The notes beneath the pieces are model-generated. The model was not told the DNA's origin, did not search any database, and saw only the letters and a list, made by a program, of their open reading frames with translations. Positions 48,139-59,089 of a stretch of 64,000 nt of DNA are shown here, piece by piece. The DNA comes from Acanthococcus lagerstroemiae (lineage: Eukaryota > Arthropoda > Insecta > Hemiptera > Eriococcidae), in contig CM063109.1 in the NCBI GenBank assembly GCA_031841125.1, positions 28,327,538 to 28,391,537 on the forward strand. Direction: 5' to 3'. The translations under genes were made by a program, and so were the position numbers. Each line of letters starts with the position of its first letter. Position 1 is the first letter of the stretch.

Positions 48139-48285
48139 GGATAGATGGGGGTGGCTCAAAACAGATCAGGTGGAGGAGGGTGGTCGAAACCAACGCTCAA
48201 AACTGGGCAGGTTAATTATGCGTCGGTCGGCCGCTAACCCAGGTTTAATAAAGAAATAAATTTAATGAGAATCAAAAAAAAAAAA

Positions 48286-48700
48286 TAAAAAAATCTAAAG
48301 CGTAATGACAAAATGTCATAACCAAATTTTTCTGTATTTTAGTTTTATCATTCCATTCAGTTTTTGTTATGTCATTTCTATTTTGTCATACACAAAACTG
48401 ATAAAATGGTTTTGTCATTATGATAAAATTTCGAAAATTCAATTGTCATTTGATCATTTTGTTTTGTTATGTCCAACAACACTGCATAGATGACCCGCAG
48501 ACACTCTGCAATATCCGCTGATTATACCAAAACGAACCACTGACGACAAAACGCACCAGAAAATGTACCGGATCCTGCCAAGAACATTAAAAATGTGTCA
48601 AAATGTATCAAAATTGTTGAAATCACCAGACATTGTACCAGTAACGTTGAAATGTACCAGATCTGGTACAAATGCACCAAATCTGGCAACACTACTGTAG
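48286..48700. repeat. TTTTGTCAT-rich and AATGTACCAGA-type simple repeats
   Basis: 48,295-48,480 is rich in TTTTGTCAT motifs. 48,550-48,690 repeats AATGTACCAGATCTGG-like variants. Confidence 0.5.
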
Positions 48701-48776
48701 AGTGTTTGCGTTACTTGTCTACAATGGGCACACGCACAGTACCCAATCTTTCTGATACTGGTGATAACACGCCCTG

Positions 48777-49119
48777 CGAGTGTAATGCCTTGTTCAGTCG
48801 AACTGGTGGGGTTATAGGGCGCGCTATCTTCTTACCTGGATTGATACTGAAGTCTTGCTTTTAGGGTGTCACTTTTTTGTTTCTGTTGTCCATAGCGCTT
48901 TCGGCTGTTGGGCCATTCTAACAGCCGAAAGCGCTATGGACAACGAGCGTAATGCCTCGTTCAATCGAACTGGTGGGGTTACAAAACGCGCTATCTTCTT
49001 ACCTGGATTGATACTAAAGTCTCGATTTTAGGGTGTGTCAATTCATTTTTTTTGTTTCGGCAGTCCATAGTGCTGTGTCGGCTGTTAGGCCATTCTAACA
49101 GCCGGAAGCGCTATGGACC
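48777..49119 (+). repeat. Tandem dimer of units each ending in a long hairpin
   Basis: Unit 1 (48,777-48,944) and unit 2 (48,944-49,119) share CGAGYGTAATGCCTYGTTCA, CGCGCTATCTTCTTACCTGG and TTTTAGGGTGTSWC. Each closes with an inverted repeat: 48,885-48,909 with 48,920-48,944 (25 bp perfect, 10-base loop), and 49,063-49,086 with 49,097-49,118 (imperfect). Confidence 0.9.
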
Positions 49120-49129
49120 ACAGAAACAG

Positions 49130-49535
49130 AAAGCCGGCTCTGTGGCGTAGCGGTAAGAACTCGGCTTCCTAACCCGAAGGCACCGGGAGTATTGCAAGAA
49201 AGAACTCGTCGCACATTCTAACACCGCATTCTGATAACGTACACAGAGTCACAACCACATACAGCAGAGGCTTCCGAGAAGTGTATAATCGGTCGCCAGT
49301 ATCTGAAAGCTGTAAATGGGTAAGGCGCTACCTGCCGGTGCTCGTTGAACTCACCGTCATAAACCACGGGGTTAGTGATACGGGTATTCGACAGGAAGAT
49401 AGCGCAGTTGATCTAGGCCGATTCCCGGCAAGAAGAGAAGAGGGCTAGGGCAGCCCTGGGAGGCTCTCCGATGTCCCTGAGGTAATGCTCGAAGGGGCGG
49501 TTCCAGGGCTCGGGTGAGAGCAAATGAAAAAAAAG
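49130..49535 (+). mobile_element. SINE with tRNA-Arg-like head and shared body
   Basis: The head at 49,137-49,190 has an A box (TGGCGTAGCGGTAAGA) and an Arg-CCT-like loop (TTCCTAA). The body at 49,440-49,525 has GGGCTAGGGCAGCCC, GAGGTAATGCTCGAA, CCAGGGCTCGGGTGAGAGCA, then a poly-A run. It lies directly after the hairpin units. Confidence 0.65.
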
Positions 49536-51200
49536 AGAACAGAAACAAAAACGTGAATTTGGTACACCCTAAAAACAGAACATTACCAAGTTCACTCACA
49601 CTTCAATATGGGCACTAAAAATGATATTGAAGTCGTTTTGGTTGCTATGAGGATAATAGTGGGGCTAGTCGAATACCACTAGCTTTTCCGGCGCTGGTGG
49701 GACTGAACTCGAGACGCAAGCATTGCGAAGTGGCCACGACTAACACTTTTCAAGATTTCTCAATACAGAACTTTGTGAAGCATTTTCAAGGCTCAGACCT
49801 CAGATACTCACTTACCTTCCTTCCCCTTTCCCCGGAAACGACGGCGGAGTCAAGTTCTTAGTATTTGTAAAGAGATCAGGGCGTTAAGTACCAAAACTGA
49901 CCTGTTATTACTGCTTTACATTTTTCAGCAGTTCTACCTTTTATGATTAAAAATTTCGGGGTCATCAAACAAGAAAACGGCTCATCGTCTTGAGACCTTG
50001 CGGTTACATACTTTTTCTGGGTCCAGAAAACCCGGAAATCAATCCTTATTTTTATAATTTTAGCAGATTACTCATTAACCAGTTTCGTTTCTTTCTTCTT
50101 TTTTTGTGAGTCTCCACTAAGCCCACTCTTCGATACGTCTCCAGTATTTCCGTAATTCGATTTCCACCCATGAGATGGAAAAACCTATCGCTTTTCACAC
50201 TCGTGCTATGTAAACTAATTCTCGCCGATGAACTACTGTAGTTCGCTGTTTACTTATAATTTGTTCCTATATAGCTGAGCGTTCATATTTACCCGGCCGA
50301 ATTGGCGGTATTTACACACGGCTCGGTTCTAAATATTATGTAACGACACAAATTCATTGTTACTAGTTCTGCACATCCGCATATATTCAGTCAGACGTAG
50401 CGCACAACGGTACAAAATCATGTAAATTATGTAAGTAGGCACGAGAAACATTCTACACGGAGCCACGCAACGATATTACAACCTAAATAAGATGGTTAAT
50501 TCTGGTTAATTTACCGAAGTTCAAGATCGAGCGCCGAAGTCGGAAGGTCGAATTTCTTGAAAGCCTTCGTCGGGTTTCGATTTATATTTTCGTTTCCATA
50601 CGTGTTGAGAACGTCAAAACGAATTATCTCTGCATCTCCATCAGCAAATCTTAACAGCCACCCGTGTGTCCACTACGAGTCGACTCGGGGACTATTGATT
50701 ACGTACTTTCAAAGCTCTATCGAACCACGAAAGTACCACAGAAACCTCTAGCAAGTTAGAAATACGCAAGAATATCTCTGGTATTTGAAACATGCTATGG
50801 CTGGACAAATCGTAGTGTCTCAATTTTTCGTATGTTATAAACACACTGACGTTAGTCAACCAAGGGAATATTCCGAGAATTCAACGTCAGTGATAATTGC
50901 CGATACAGCGGTTAAATATTTCCCCCTTACAATTACTAAGCAGAGATAACGAAAAACGGAAAATAGATGGTGTTACGCGCAAATCGCTCAAGTTCTTGAC
51001 TATTCTGTCATAACAGCAGAAAAACTTGTATACAATATGGAACACCGCGAATCAACATAGTCACCTATTTACTTATCATACCAGCATTCAAACGCAAATA
51101 GCCATGTCCGGGGACAGGGGTCGGATCTCTACTCTTTTCTTTTTTATGTTCGACACCTCTTTTACTTCACGGTTTCTGATTTCGCACTGAAGTTAAACTA
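49536..51200. other. Intergenic, no supported gene
   Basis: No motif-bearing open frame or clear repeat was identified. Confidence 0.4.
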
Positions 51201-51206
51201 ATGATA

Positions 51207-52136
51207 AGGCGCTGTAGTACGAAAGGTACGATGGACTGATAACATGGTGCCGATTTCGTTATCACAACAGTATAAAATCAAATTGCGTGGATGCATTTAC
51301 ATAGTTGGTTTCATTCATTCACTATACATATAACTATTTTGATTTACATCGATCTTCATCTATGAAATACTTTGATAAATTCCAGCTCAAAATTTTTATA
51401 CAAACCATTGAAAGTTGGTGTAATAAGTTGCAGGTGGTAACAAAGTACAAGAAGATATTCTAAGTGACATAAAAATACATATAAATGAAGACAGTATGAC
51501 AGCAGAATTATAAGTTGAAATAAAACTGAAGATACACAACTCCTAGAGCAGCATATTCGATACATGTAGGACAATGAGAACTTGTCTCGAATATAAGAGT
51601 TGAAATTAGCAGCTTTATGTATCCTTACAGCAAATTGTTTCAAACATTGCAATGTTTTGATCAGTTAAAAACAATTTGAGCGCTGAATCAACGTACTTCA
51701 GTATTTTTTTCAGCTCTTCATTCTCACTATGAAGCCAATTCGATCTCTGATTTACTCCTACATTTTTTGCATTCACCGGCACAATTTTCCATCTTCTGTG
51801 AAACCCATTTACAATTCACAATTAGAATTTCAATGTAATTCTCTCAGGATGCCGCACCACAAAGAAAATAAGCATAATATTATACCTGAATGCTTGAATA
51901 GTCTTCAGCTGAGCTGGAATAGAACTTCCAATAAAATACCGCATATCAATATTGAAAGTTAGGTATATGTAGGTAAGTGAAAGAATGGCCTCTTAAATTC
52001 GCATTATAAAGACAAATAGGTATCAAAATAATTATAGGGTGGATAAATAGGACAAACGATGTAAATGCATCCACGCCATTCGATTTTCTACTTCACCGTG
52101 TTATCAGTTCATCGTACCTATCGTACTACAGCGCCT
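51207..52136. mobile_element. 930-bp non-autonomous DNA transposon flanked by TA
   Basis: Inverted ends begin AGGCGCTGTAGTACG and match for about 110 bases (ACTGATAACAYGGTG and GCGTGGATGCATTTACAT blocks). TA sits outside at 51,205-51,206 and 52,137-52,138, as for Tc1/mariner superfamily insertions. The interior is AT-rich and lacks a transposase. Small frames at 51,356-51,652 and 51,729-51,962 have no domain. Confidence 0.85.
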
Positions 52137-52379
52137 TACTAATACTTTGATCCGATAAATAGAGAAGATAAATGCAGACCAAAGGAGGAAAGTCAAAGGA
52201 CCCTCTTTTAAAAAGGAAAAATGTACTTTTTGGGTCAAATTTGCTATGAATTTGAAAAATTTTCTCTAGCTTTACTTCAAGATCAAATATAGAACCAAAA
52301 AACCGACAAGTACTTGTTGTTATATTCCTTAGTCTCTCGGCCAGAAAGTTGCGTTTCTCCACTTTTCTCTCTCCTGTGC

Positions 52380-53790
52380 TAATCTTCTCATTCCTGAGAA
52401 GGATTTACAGTCTGTATCCTTTATTATCTGCTCTTTACATGTCATTCTTTGCCTTCCGTTCCAGTTCTTTCCCTCAGCCATTCCCACTAGCAATAATAAC
52501 AATATCCCTGGATGTCTTATAACCTATCATTTCAACTCTTCTCTTCACGATTATATTCCATGTTTCTCTTTTCTCTCCTATTCACCTCAATACTTCTTCA
52601 TACCTGATCTTTTCTGTTCATTTTATTTCAACAAACTCCGATAACATCACATTTCGAAAGCTTCTATCCTTTTCTTTCTTGTGTTCCTATTGTCCCAATC
52701 TCACATCCATACAATGCTGTACTCCAAATATACGTTTGAAAAGAAATCTCAGTCTTACTTTCAATTCTATACTCGTATTTGCCCTCACATGTCGCTTTTT
52801 TGAAGAAGAAAAAAAAAAACTCTCCGCTTGTTCCATTCTACTCCTTATTTCTGTTTCACTTCTACCACCTTGCATTATTTATCAGGCTACCTAAGTATTT
52901 ACTTTACTACTCAGCTCGCCTATTTCCATGTTTTTCCATCTACTCTAGTGACTACATCATTAAATTCAACTTGTATACTTTTAATCTTTACTCCTTGTAT
53001 TTCTTTAGTTCTTCTCTAGTTCTTTCCACTATTGCAATGTCATTTACATACTTTATGATTCTAACTGTCTCCCCTTGTATTATCACACCTAATTTCCTTT
53101 TATTTGTTTCTTCAGTTACTTTATCTACGTGTAAGTTGGTTTAAAAACACTAGTGACAAACAGCAACATTGACTCACTCCTTTTTGAACTCTCACTGCAT
53201 CCTCTATTTGTATTTGATCCATATAAGTTCCATATTACTCATCTTTCCTCATACTTAACTCCTACCTATTTCAATATTTGAAAAATGTTTGACCATTCAA
53301 CATTAACAAGAGCTTTTCCTAAATCTACAAATGCTACATAATATACATCCAAACCTTTTTTCAGTCTTTTTTCTAATAAGAGCCTCAAACATAAAACTGT
53401 TTCTGTAAGTTCCTCTACCTTTTCTGAATTCAGACTGATCTCCCACTTTTTCTTCCATTTCATTTTGTATTCTCTTATTTAGTATCCTTGCTAAAATCTT
53501 TGATGCCTGCGATAGTAAACTTACAGTACGATAATATTCACATTTGCTTGTTCCAGCTTTTTTAAGGATCATAATTGACCTGCTTTTCTGGGAATCTATC
53601 AGCATTTCTCCTTCCTCATACATTCTATAAATTAATTCTCATAAACTTTTTAAAACTACTTCAGCTGCATTCCACAATAACTCACTAGCAATTTCATCAC
53701 CTCCTTCTGCTTTACCTGCTTTCATTTCTTTTAAAGCTTTATCGAATCCCGATCTCAAAATAGGATCTCCTTTCTTCATACTTCACACTA
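52380..53790 (-). mobile_element. LINE pol relic with many stops
   Basis: From high to low coordinates the minus strand reads RT blocks: SKCEYYRTVSLLSQASKILA, then RILNKRIQNEME, FRKGRGT, a VAFVDLGKALVNVEW block (normally DKAFD), GVSQCC-like and VNDIAIVERTREELKK where YADD would be. Then come the C-terminal GCEIGT-like segment and YKTSRDIVIIASG. Frameshifts and stops are frequent, so it is older than the LINE at 46-48 kb. Confidence 0.8.
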
Positions 53791-53887
53791 CTTCTTAATT
53801 CATAGATTTACTTATACCGGTTCCATTCTTAGTAGGCAATGTCGGGAACACTGACTGGGTCGAAGTCACGGTACATTTGCTTAGGGG

Positions 53888-54387
53888 NNNNNNNNNNNNN
53901 NNNNNNNNNNNNNNNNNNNNNNNNNNNNNNNNNNNNNNNNNNNNNNNNNNNNNNNNNNNNNNNNNNNNNNNNNNNNNNNNNNNNNNNNNNNNNNNNNNNN
54001 NNNNNNNNNNNNNNNNNNNNNNNNNNNNNNNNNNNNNNNNNNNNNNNNNNNNNNNNNNNNNNNNNNNNNNNNNNNNNNNNNNNNNNNNNNNNNNNNNNNN
54101 NNNNNNNNNNNNNNNNNNNNNNNNNNNNNNNNNNNNNNNNNNNNNNNNNNNNNNNNNNNNNNNNNNNNNNNNNNNNNNNNNNNNNNNNNNNNNNNNNNNN
54201 NNNNNNNNNNNNNNNNNNNNNNNNNNNNNNNNNNNNNNNNNNNNNNNNNNNNNNNNNNNNNNNNNNNNNNNNNNNNNNNNNNNNNNNNNNNNNNNNNNNN
54301 NNNNNNNNNNNNNNNNNNNNNNNNNNNNNNNNNNNNNNNNNNNNNNNNNNNNNNNNNNNNNNNNNNNNNNNNNNNNNNNNNNNNNNN
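53888..54387. other. Assembly gap of exactly 500 N
   Basis: A placeholder gap of unknown true length. It may hide upstream exons of the gene at 54,609-54,791. Confidence 0.99.
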
Positions 54388-54608
54388 AAACGTCGTGTTA
54401 ATAAATTATAATTGATTTTTGGAGTGATTTGCCTCTATACTTAATTATTAATATTTATCTTCTCTGCCTTACCAATAGTAAGATAGATTCTTTCAAAGGC
54501 TCGCTTGACCATTCGCATTTTTCCGGGCGGCGCATTCATGCGACCTTTTAAAGTGAAATGGTAGGTTCGGATGATAGAATGTCAGTCGTATGAACTTCTT
54601 CTTTTCAG

Positions 54609-54791
54609 TGTAATAATCCGCTTACGAAGGAAGCAAAACTCACGGCGGCTATGCGAATCGTAGCCGAGTGGAAGGATTACGACGGTGAAATCAAAAGACT
54701 ACAGTTGCAGGTCGATGAACACGCCGAAGAAGAGGAGGTGGTCGAGGTTCCGAGCAAAGATCAGCGTCGTGACGAGCATACAGAACTGTGA
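54609..54791 (+). CDS. C-terminal exon of an unidentified host gene
   Basis: After the acceptor CTTCTTCTTTTCAG there are 60 open codons and TGA at 54,789-54,791. They read NPLTKEAKLTAAMRIVAEWK, then DYDGEIKRLQLQVDEHAEEE and an acidic and basic end (KDQRRDEHTEL). Heptad-like leucines and charges suggest a helix or coiled coil. Codon use and GC content exceed the surroundings. An in-phase upstream exon is not visible between the gap and the acceptor, so it is probably in or before the gap. The family is not recognised. Confidence 0.6.
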   Translation, partial: CNNPLTKEAKLTAAMRIVAEWKDYDGEIKRLQLQVDEHAEEEEVVEVPSKDQRRDEHTEL

Positions 54792-55200
54792 TATTTAAAC
54801 TTAATTAAAACTGTATACTTAATTTGCGTATAAAAATCGTTTTGATACATACAAAGCTGTTTTAAGTTTGAAATTCGACGCAGAGCGGTGTGGTGAGTTC
54901 TGTGCTATGAGTTATGTAATTCTTTTAAAGCAGTAGCCTCGCTTTTGGACTTGTGTAACTACTGACTGATTAAAACCTATATTTTTATCTCCGAGCACAA
55001 TACTTGGACTATGTTGGAAAAATCCAGATGACATTTTTTGAAAATTTGAAACAAAAGTCAGAGCGCTGTGGTGTTATGCGCGAGTGTAGCGGAGCGAAGC
55101 ATATTGGGAAAAGAACAGACGATTTTCTCAACTGAAGGTTAACAAATGTTATGGACGGAGCGGGTTGTAAATGTTTGAGGTTTTTTGGATGATGGAGCGG
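54792..55200. other. 3' UTR and intergenic
   Basis: AT-rich sequence follows the stop. No clear polyadenylation signal was identified. Confidence 0.4.
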
Positions 55201-55206
55201 GAAGTG

Positions 55207-55636
55207 CCGAGTTGCGGCCGAACGATCCTTTTTAAACCGAGTTGCGGCCAATGACTGGTTGACCAGCAGAAACCCCGAATTGCAGTCCACGAAAAGCCGA
55301 GTTGCAGCCCGCCTGTAAGTGTGCTAGTGTGGAATAAAAGCAACCGTACAAAGTCATGTTTATGGTAAGGTGACAGCATGCATAAGTTGGCGCGTACGAC
55401 AAATCAAGGTTCTTCCTCCTACAACAGCGTGATTGTCCATCTCATTTTTAATCACACCACCTCCACGCTAACAGTTCTAAGTCTAAAGTGAGATGGCATG
55501 CCATCACAGCCGCAATTCGGTTCTACATATAAGGGGCCGCAGTTGAATCATGCAACACTTGGTTGATCAAATACCTAATAGACCGCAACTCGGCATTCCA
55601 TTTCCCCCATTACATCTCTTCGGGACGCAACTCTGG
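55207..55636. repeat. Opposed clusters of the CCGAGTTGCGGCC motif
   Basis: Four plus-oriented copies lie at 55,207, 55,237, 55,275 and 55,297. Four reverse-complement copies (GACCGCAACTCGGC and variants) lie at 55,509, 55,535, 55,581 and 55,622. A spacer of about 200 bases separates the clusters. The layout resembles subterminal transposase-binding repeats of a DNA transposon. Confidence 0.7.
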
Positions 55637-55724
55637 TGCAGTCGATGGAGCCACAAACCCAAGGAAAAATCAATGGTCCGACGATTCCAAATTGTCCACC
55701 GCGAAATTTAGTACGTTTGGAGAA

Positions 55725-56698
55725 ACACCCTGTTACATATGGATATGTCGCCCAGGTGACCGCGGTGACGCTCATATCTAGATTCCAATGCCTTCTCTAG
55801 TCGTCCTTTCTCAACTTCACTCGGCAGTCTCCATATCGGCCGGTCGAAACGTGATGGAACGGATGACTGCGTAAAGAGGAGTACGCAACTACATCACGAT
55901 GGTAACGTTTTTCTGAGGAACGTTTTTTACGCAGCCTTTCTGCGGGATATTTCTCTTTCGCATGGTGAATCTTTAGACATATCCATGCCAAAATGGTATT
56001 TTTCGTTACAGTCTCGTATATCGCGGTTTTTGCTTCTCTAACAGTAAGTAAGAGAACGGAGCCTAGTAAAATTAGCATGTCGGTATCAAAAGTTTTCTTG
56101 CGGAATATTGTTGACAGTAATCTCCTTAATAATACCCCCCTGCAAAAAACAAACCAAAAAAAAACAGCTTTTTAATGGTTTAATAATTTTTTTCTTCTGT
56201 GGGCGAGGCAAGGATGGTTGAAGCCTCAAAATTGGTATTCCTAAAAAATATCGGGAAATATTAAATTTAGGATAGAAAATTATTTTTAAAAAATGTTCCG
56301 CACTTGATTCCCGATACTGAAAAGATTCTTTACAGTTTTTTAATAACTATCTTTGAAATGACCCAAATAGGGGGTTGAAAATGACTGTACGTCATCATGC
56401 ATTAACACGAGCCTTGTGGGAGAAATCTGTGTTTCCTACATTTTTGACATGGGCATGTCTAATAGCTCGCCATGCGAAAGAGAAAAAGTCCGCAAAAAAG
56501 CGCCCCGCAGAAAAACGTTACCAGCGGGATGTAGTTCCATAATTCCTCTTTACACGGTCATTCGTTCCATCACATTTTCACAAAAAATGCTGAGCAACAC
56601 CGAGGATAGATTACACTACTAGAGAAGACACTGGAATGTGAGTAGGCACGTCAACGGCGGTACCTGAGCCACATTTCCATGTAAAATATCCCTCTGTG
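55725..56698. mobile_element. Foldback element with about 260-bp inverted arms
   Basis: The left arm 55,725-55,992 and the reverse complement of 56,439-56,698 share TTACATRTGG-like ends, CCAGGTNACCG, CCARTGYCTTCTCTAGT, GTGATGGAACGRATGACYG, AACTACATC, GGTAACGTTTTTCTG and CTCTTTCGCATGG. A third arm lies at 16,094-16,470. The spacer (55,993-56,438) has no transposase. Confidence 0.85.
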
Positions 56699-57009
56699 AA
56701 GCAGTTTTGGACTCTGTTTTTTAGTTTTTTTTGTTGTTTTTTTTGTGGTTTTTTTTTTCATAGACTTTAGCGGACAGAAAGAATGCCAATCGCTAGTAGA
56801 TCTGTTTCTATATATTACTACCCATACCTCCCTGGAGCTTTTCCTTCCTCCTTCGCCCTGTCTGTACATAATACATATACATCAAAATTTGTAGTTTTCA
56901 CTATCCAGTGTTGCCTGAAGTGAAAACTGAATCCTACTCTCAGGTGTCCCAAATTCTGCTAGATTTTGTTGGATTTCAAAAAAATACTGCCGAAGTTTGT
57001 TCAAAATAA
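56699..57009. other. Intergenic, nothing recognised
   Basis: No gene or repeat is identified. Confidence 0.35.
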
Positions 57010-57310
57010 GTTTTCAATGAGAATTGACAGGAACGAAACTAAGGGGAACCCCCACCCCCAATAATTTGGCAATCGGCAAATTTTTAAAAATGTTCATTTG
57101 AATTTTTCATTTTTTATGAACGTCTGTTTGATTTCTATTTTTCAATTAAAAAATATTTCGATTAAAAGATCGAAAAATGTTTGCAATTTTTGAATTTGTT
57201 TAAAATTTTGTCGGCGAATTTTTAGTTTAAAAAAAATATTTGTCGGCAAATTTTTCTTCTCCACCTTCCCAAACTGAAAGTTAAATTTCGTTTTTGAAAA
57301 TGGAGTACCC
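57010..57310 (+). repeat. Dispersed repeat, copy 1
   Basis: It shares with 58,010-58,300 the ordered blocks CCCCCAATAATTTGGCARTC, TGTTCATTTGAATTTT, TTTTTCAATTAAAAA, TTTAAAATTTTGT, AAAATATTTGTC and a final AAATTTCGT. Confidence 0.7.
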
Positions 57311-58009
57311 TGGATTCCTGTCAGAGACTATAGTCCGTCAAAAGCCGAAGATTTCAGGCTGAGTATCGAACGTTATCTGAAAGGTCGAAATCCAACTGAA
57401 ACGTGGGAGACATTTCAAAAGTCTGAAAGTCGGTAGCAAACTTTGAATTTCGAATTTCAATGACTATTCTGTTTTTACTAGATTCTCTGTTTGACTTGGA
57501 GCCTAAAATTTGAGAAAGTTGAACATTTTATTAAAATATCTAAAAGTTGAAAACAAGACTTATTTTCCAACGTCACAAGCCTGAATCTGATAGCAAATGT
57601 TCCATAGTTTAATTTACGGGCTTTGGTCCTGGTGAATATACGAGAAGGAGGAAAATTCAGTCTGGGACAAAAGTCATAACTCCATGTTTTTTTCCAAAAG
57701 ACTGAAAGGGTGCTTGTGGCATGGATTTTCTTAATTCGATCGACCTGAAACTATAGATTTTTTATTATTATTATTATTTTATTTTATATTGGAATTACTC
57801 GTAATTGAGGAAACCAATCAGAGGAAATCAGAAAAAAAATTGAGTAAGTAACGATCACTTAATGTGTGTAGGAAGTTGTGTGTTCCTCTCAAATATTCCT
57901 AACATCCTTCCAACTTACCCTACCAGACTAGGGCATGCTCATGTGCGCAAATGTGAATAGGTACTTGGGGCATAATGTTCCAATCTGCACTTGCACGGAC
58001 GAAACTATG
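57311..58009. other. Intergenic between two repeat copies
   Basis: Nothing identifiable. Confidence 0.35.
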
Positions 58010-58300
58010 GGGGTGGTGAAACACACCCCCTTTCCCCCAATAATTTGGCAGTCAGCAAATTTTGAAACTGTTCATTTGAATTTTCCATTTTCTAAGAACG
58101 TTTGTTTCTTTGTTTATTTTGTTTTGTTTTTGTTTTTTCAATTAAAAATATGTATTTTGATCGAAAAATCGGCAAATTTTCAATTTTTTTAAAATTTTGT
58201 TGGCGATATTTTACTTAATAAAAAATATTTGTCAGAATATTTTTATTTTCCACCCCCCCCCCCCCCCAACTGAACGAGTCAAATTTCGTCTATGAGAAGT
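58010..58300 (+). repeat. Dispersed repeat, copy 2
   Basis: Diverged copy of 57,010-57,310 with a long poly-C run near 58,253. Confidence 0.7.
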
Positions 58301-58900
58301 GAGATGCTAAAATAAAATCTTCACTGCTAAAAATGAAAAATTCTGCTGTACCTATCTAGCAGCGATAATGCCGTTACGGCAACACTGTTGAAAAATGAAT
58401 TTTCCATTACAGCTCGTGTTGCTTTCATCAGCACATATCGTCAAGTCGGAATATCGGCTACGGGGGTGAAGGGTTGAAGGTCGCAGCAGAATTTCAGAAT
58501 TTGATTTTGATATACTTTGACTGTAACTTCATAACTGTGGTACCTGGGAGGGGCAGGGGCTTGAAATTTTCATAATGATGCGAAACTAGCATCGTTTCAC
58601 TAGTTTTAAGGGTTTCTGAATTCATTTCTAGTAATGATTTACCCGTAGTTTGAAAATTTCAATACATGGGAGCGGGTGGGAGGTCAGAATTTTCACACTG
58701 TGCAATTTGGGTACAGTTTGGGAGGTTTTCAAGATTTCTGAACTCCTTTTTTAAGTCCATACGAAAAGAACCACTGTTGTATGTACATTTTTCGAACGTA
58801 TTCGAGGTTACTGAACTCAATTCTGGTATCAATCTTGCGCCAAAGTAAAAATTGTATAGCTTTCAGGGAAGAAGAGAGGATTTTATTATTTTCAGGCTGG
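58301..58900. other. Intergenic, nothing recognised
   Basis: No gene or repeat is identified. Confidence 0.35.
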
Positions 58901-58904
58901 ACAG

Positions 58905-59080
58905 ATATGTACAGCCGTAGCCAGACTGGGTACGAAGGGGGGCTTTCGTTTCACTTTTACAACATTACAGGTGTAATACTTACTACTTACTACCAGAATA
59001 AATTTTAATTTTTTTCACATTATCGGCCAATGCTAAGGGGGTCCAGGACCCCCCCCCCCCGGTAGCTACCCCTGTACAGA
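58905..59080. repeat. Possible small repeat with imperfect inverted ends
   Basis: TACAGCCGTAGCCA near 58,910 and TAGCTACCCCTGTA near 59,064 pair imperfectly. A G-to-C switch with a poly-C run occurs near 59,049. Confidence 0.35.
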
Positions 59081-59089
59081 TTGTGAAAT

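Larger units (their letters stand above)
45885..48285 (+). mobile_element. LINE (craft/RTE-like) relic with three nested insertions
   Basis: RT motifs start near 45,905 (LNQVLEKAREYNF, AFIDFNKAFNNI), then KTDTKGREFKIQRRVKQGDQ and MRFANDVVLLG, where FADD has become FAND. The pol continues at 46,700-47,040 (LEEMIRELSRECAKIGLTMN and YTYLGQIMSTKNKMN) and again at 47,754-48,004 (SILGLSFKDKVRN, KLKFKYAGHPAREGNRKWG). The tail resumes after 48,154 and ends in a poly-A-like run near 48,273. The insertions are a MITE at 46,347-46,651, a SINE (with its own MITE) at 47,091-47,747 and a SINE at 48,021-48,138. Confidence 0.85.

Noticed and set aside
49137..49195. Possible tRNA-Arg gene
   Set aside because: The B box and T arm are not tRNA-like and a SINE body follows.
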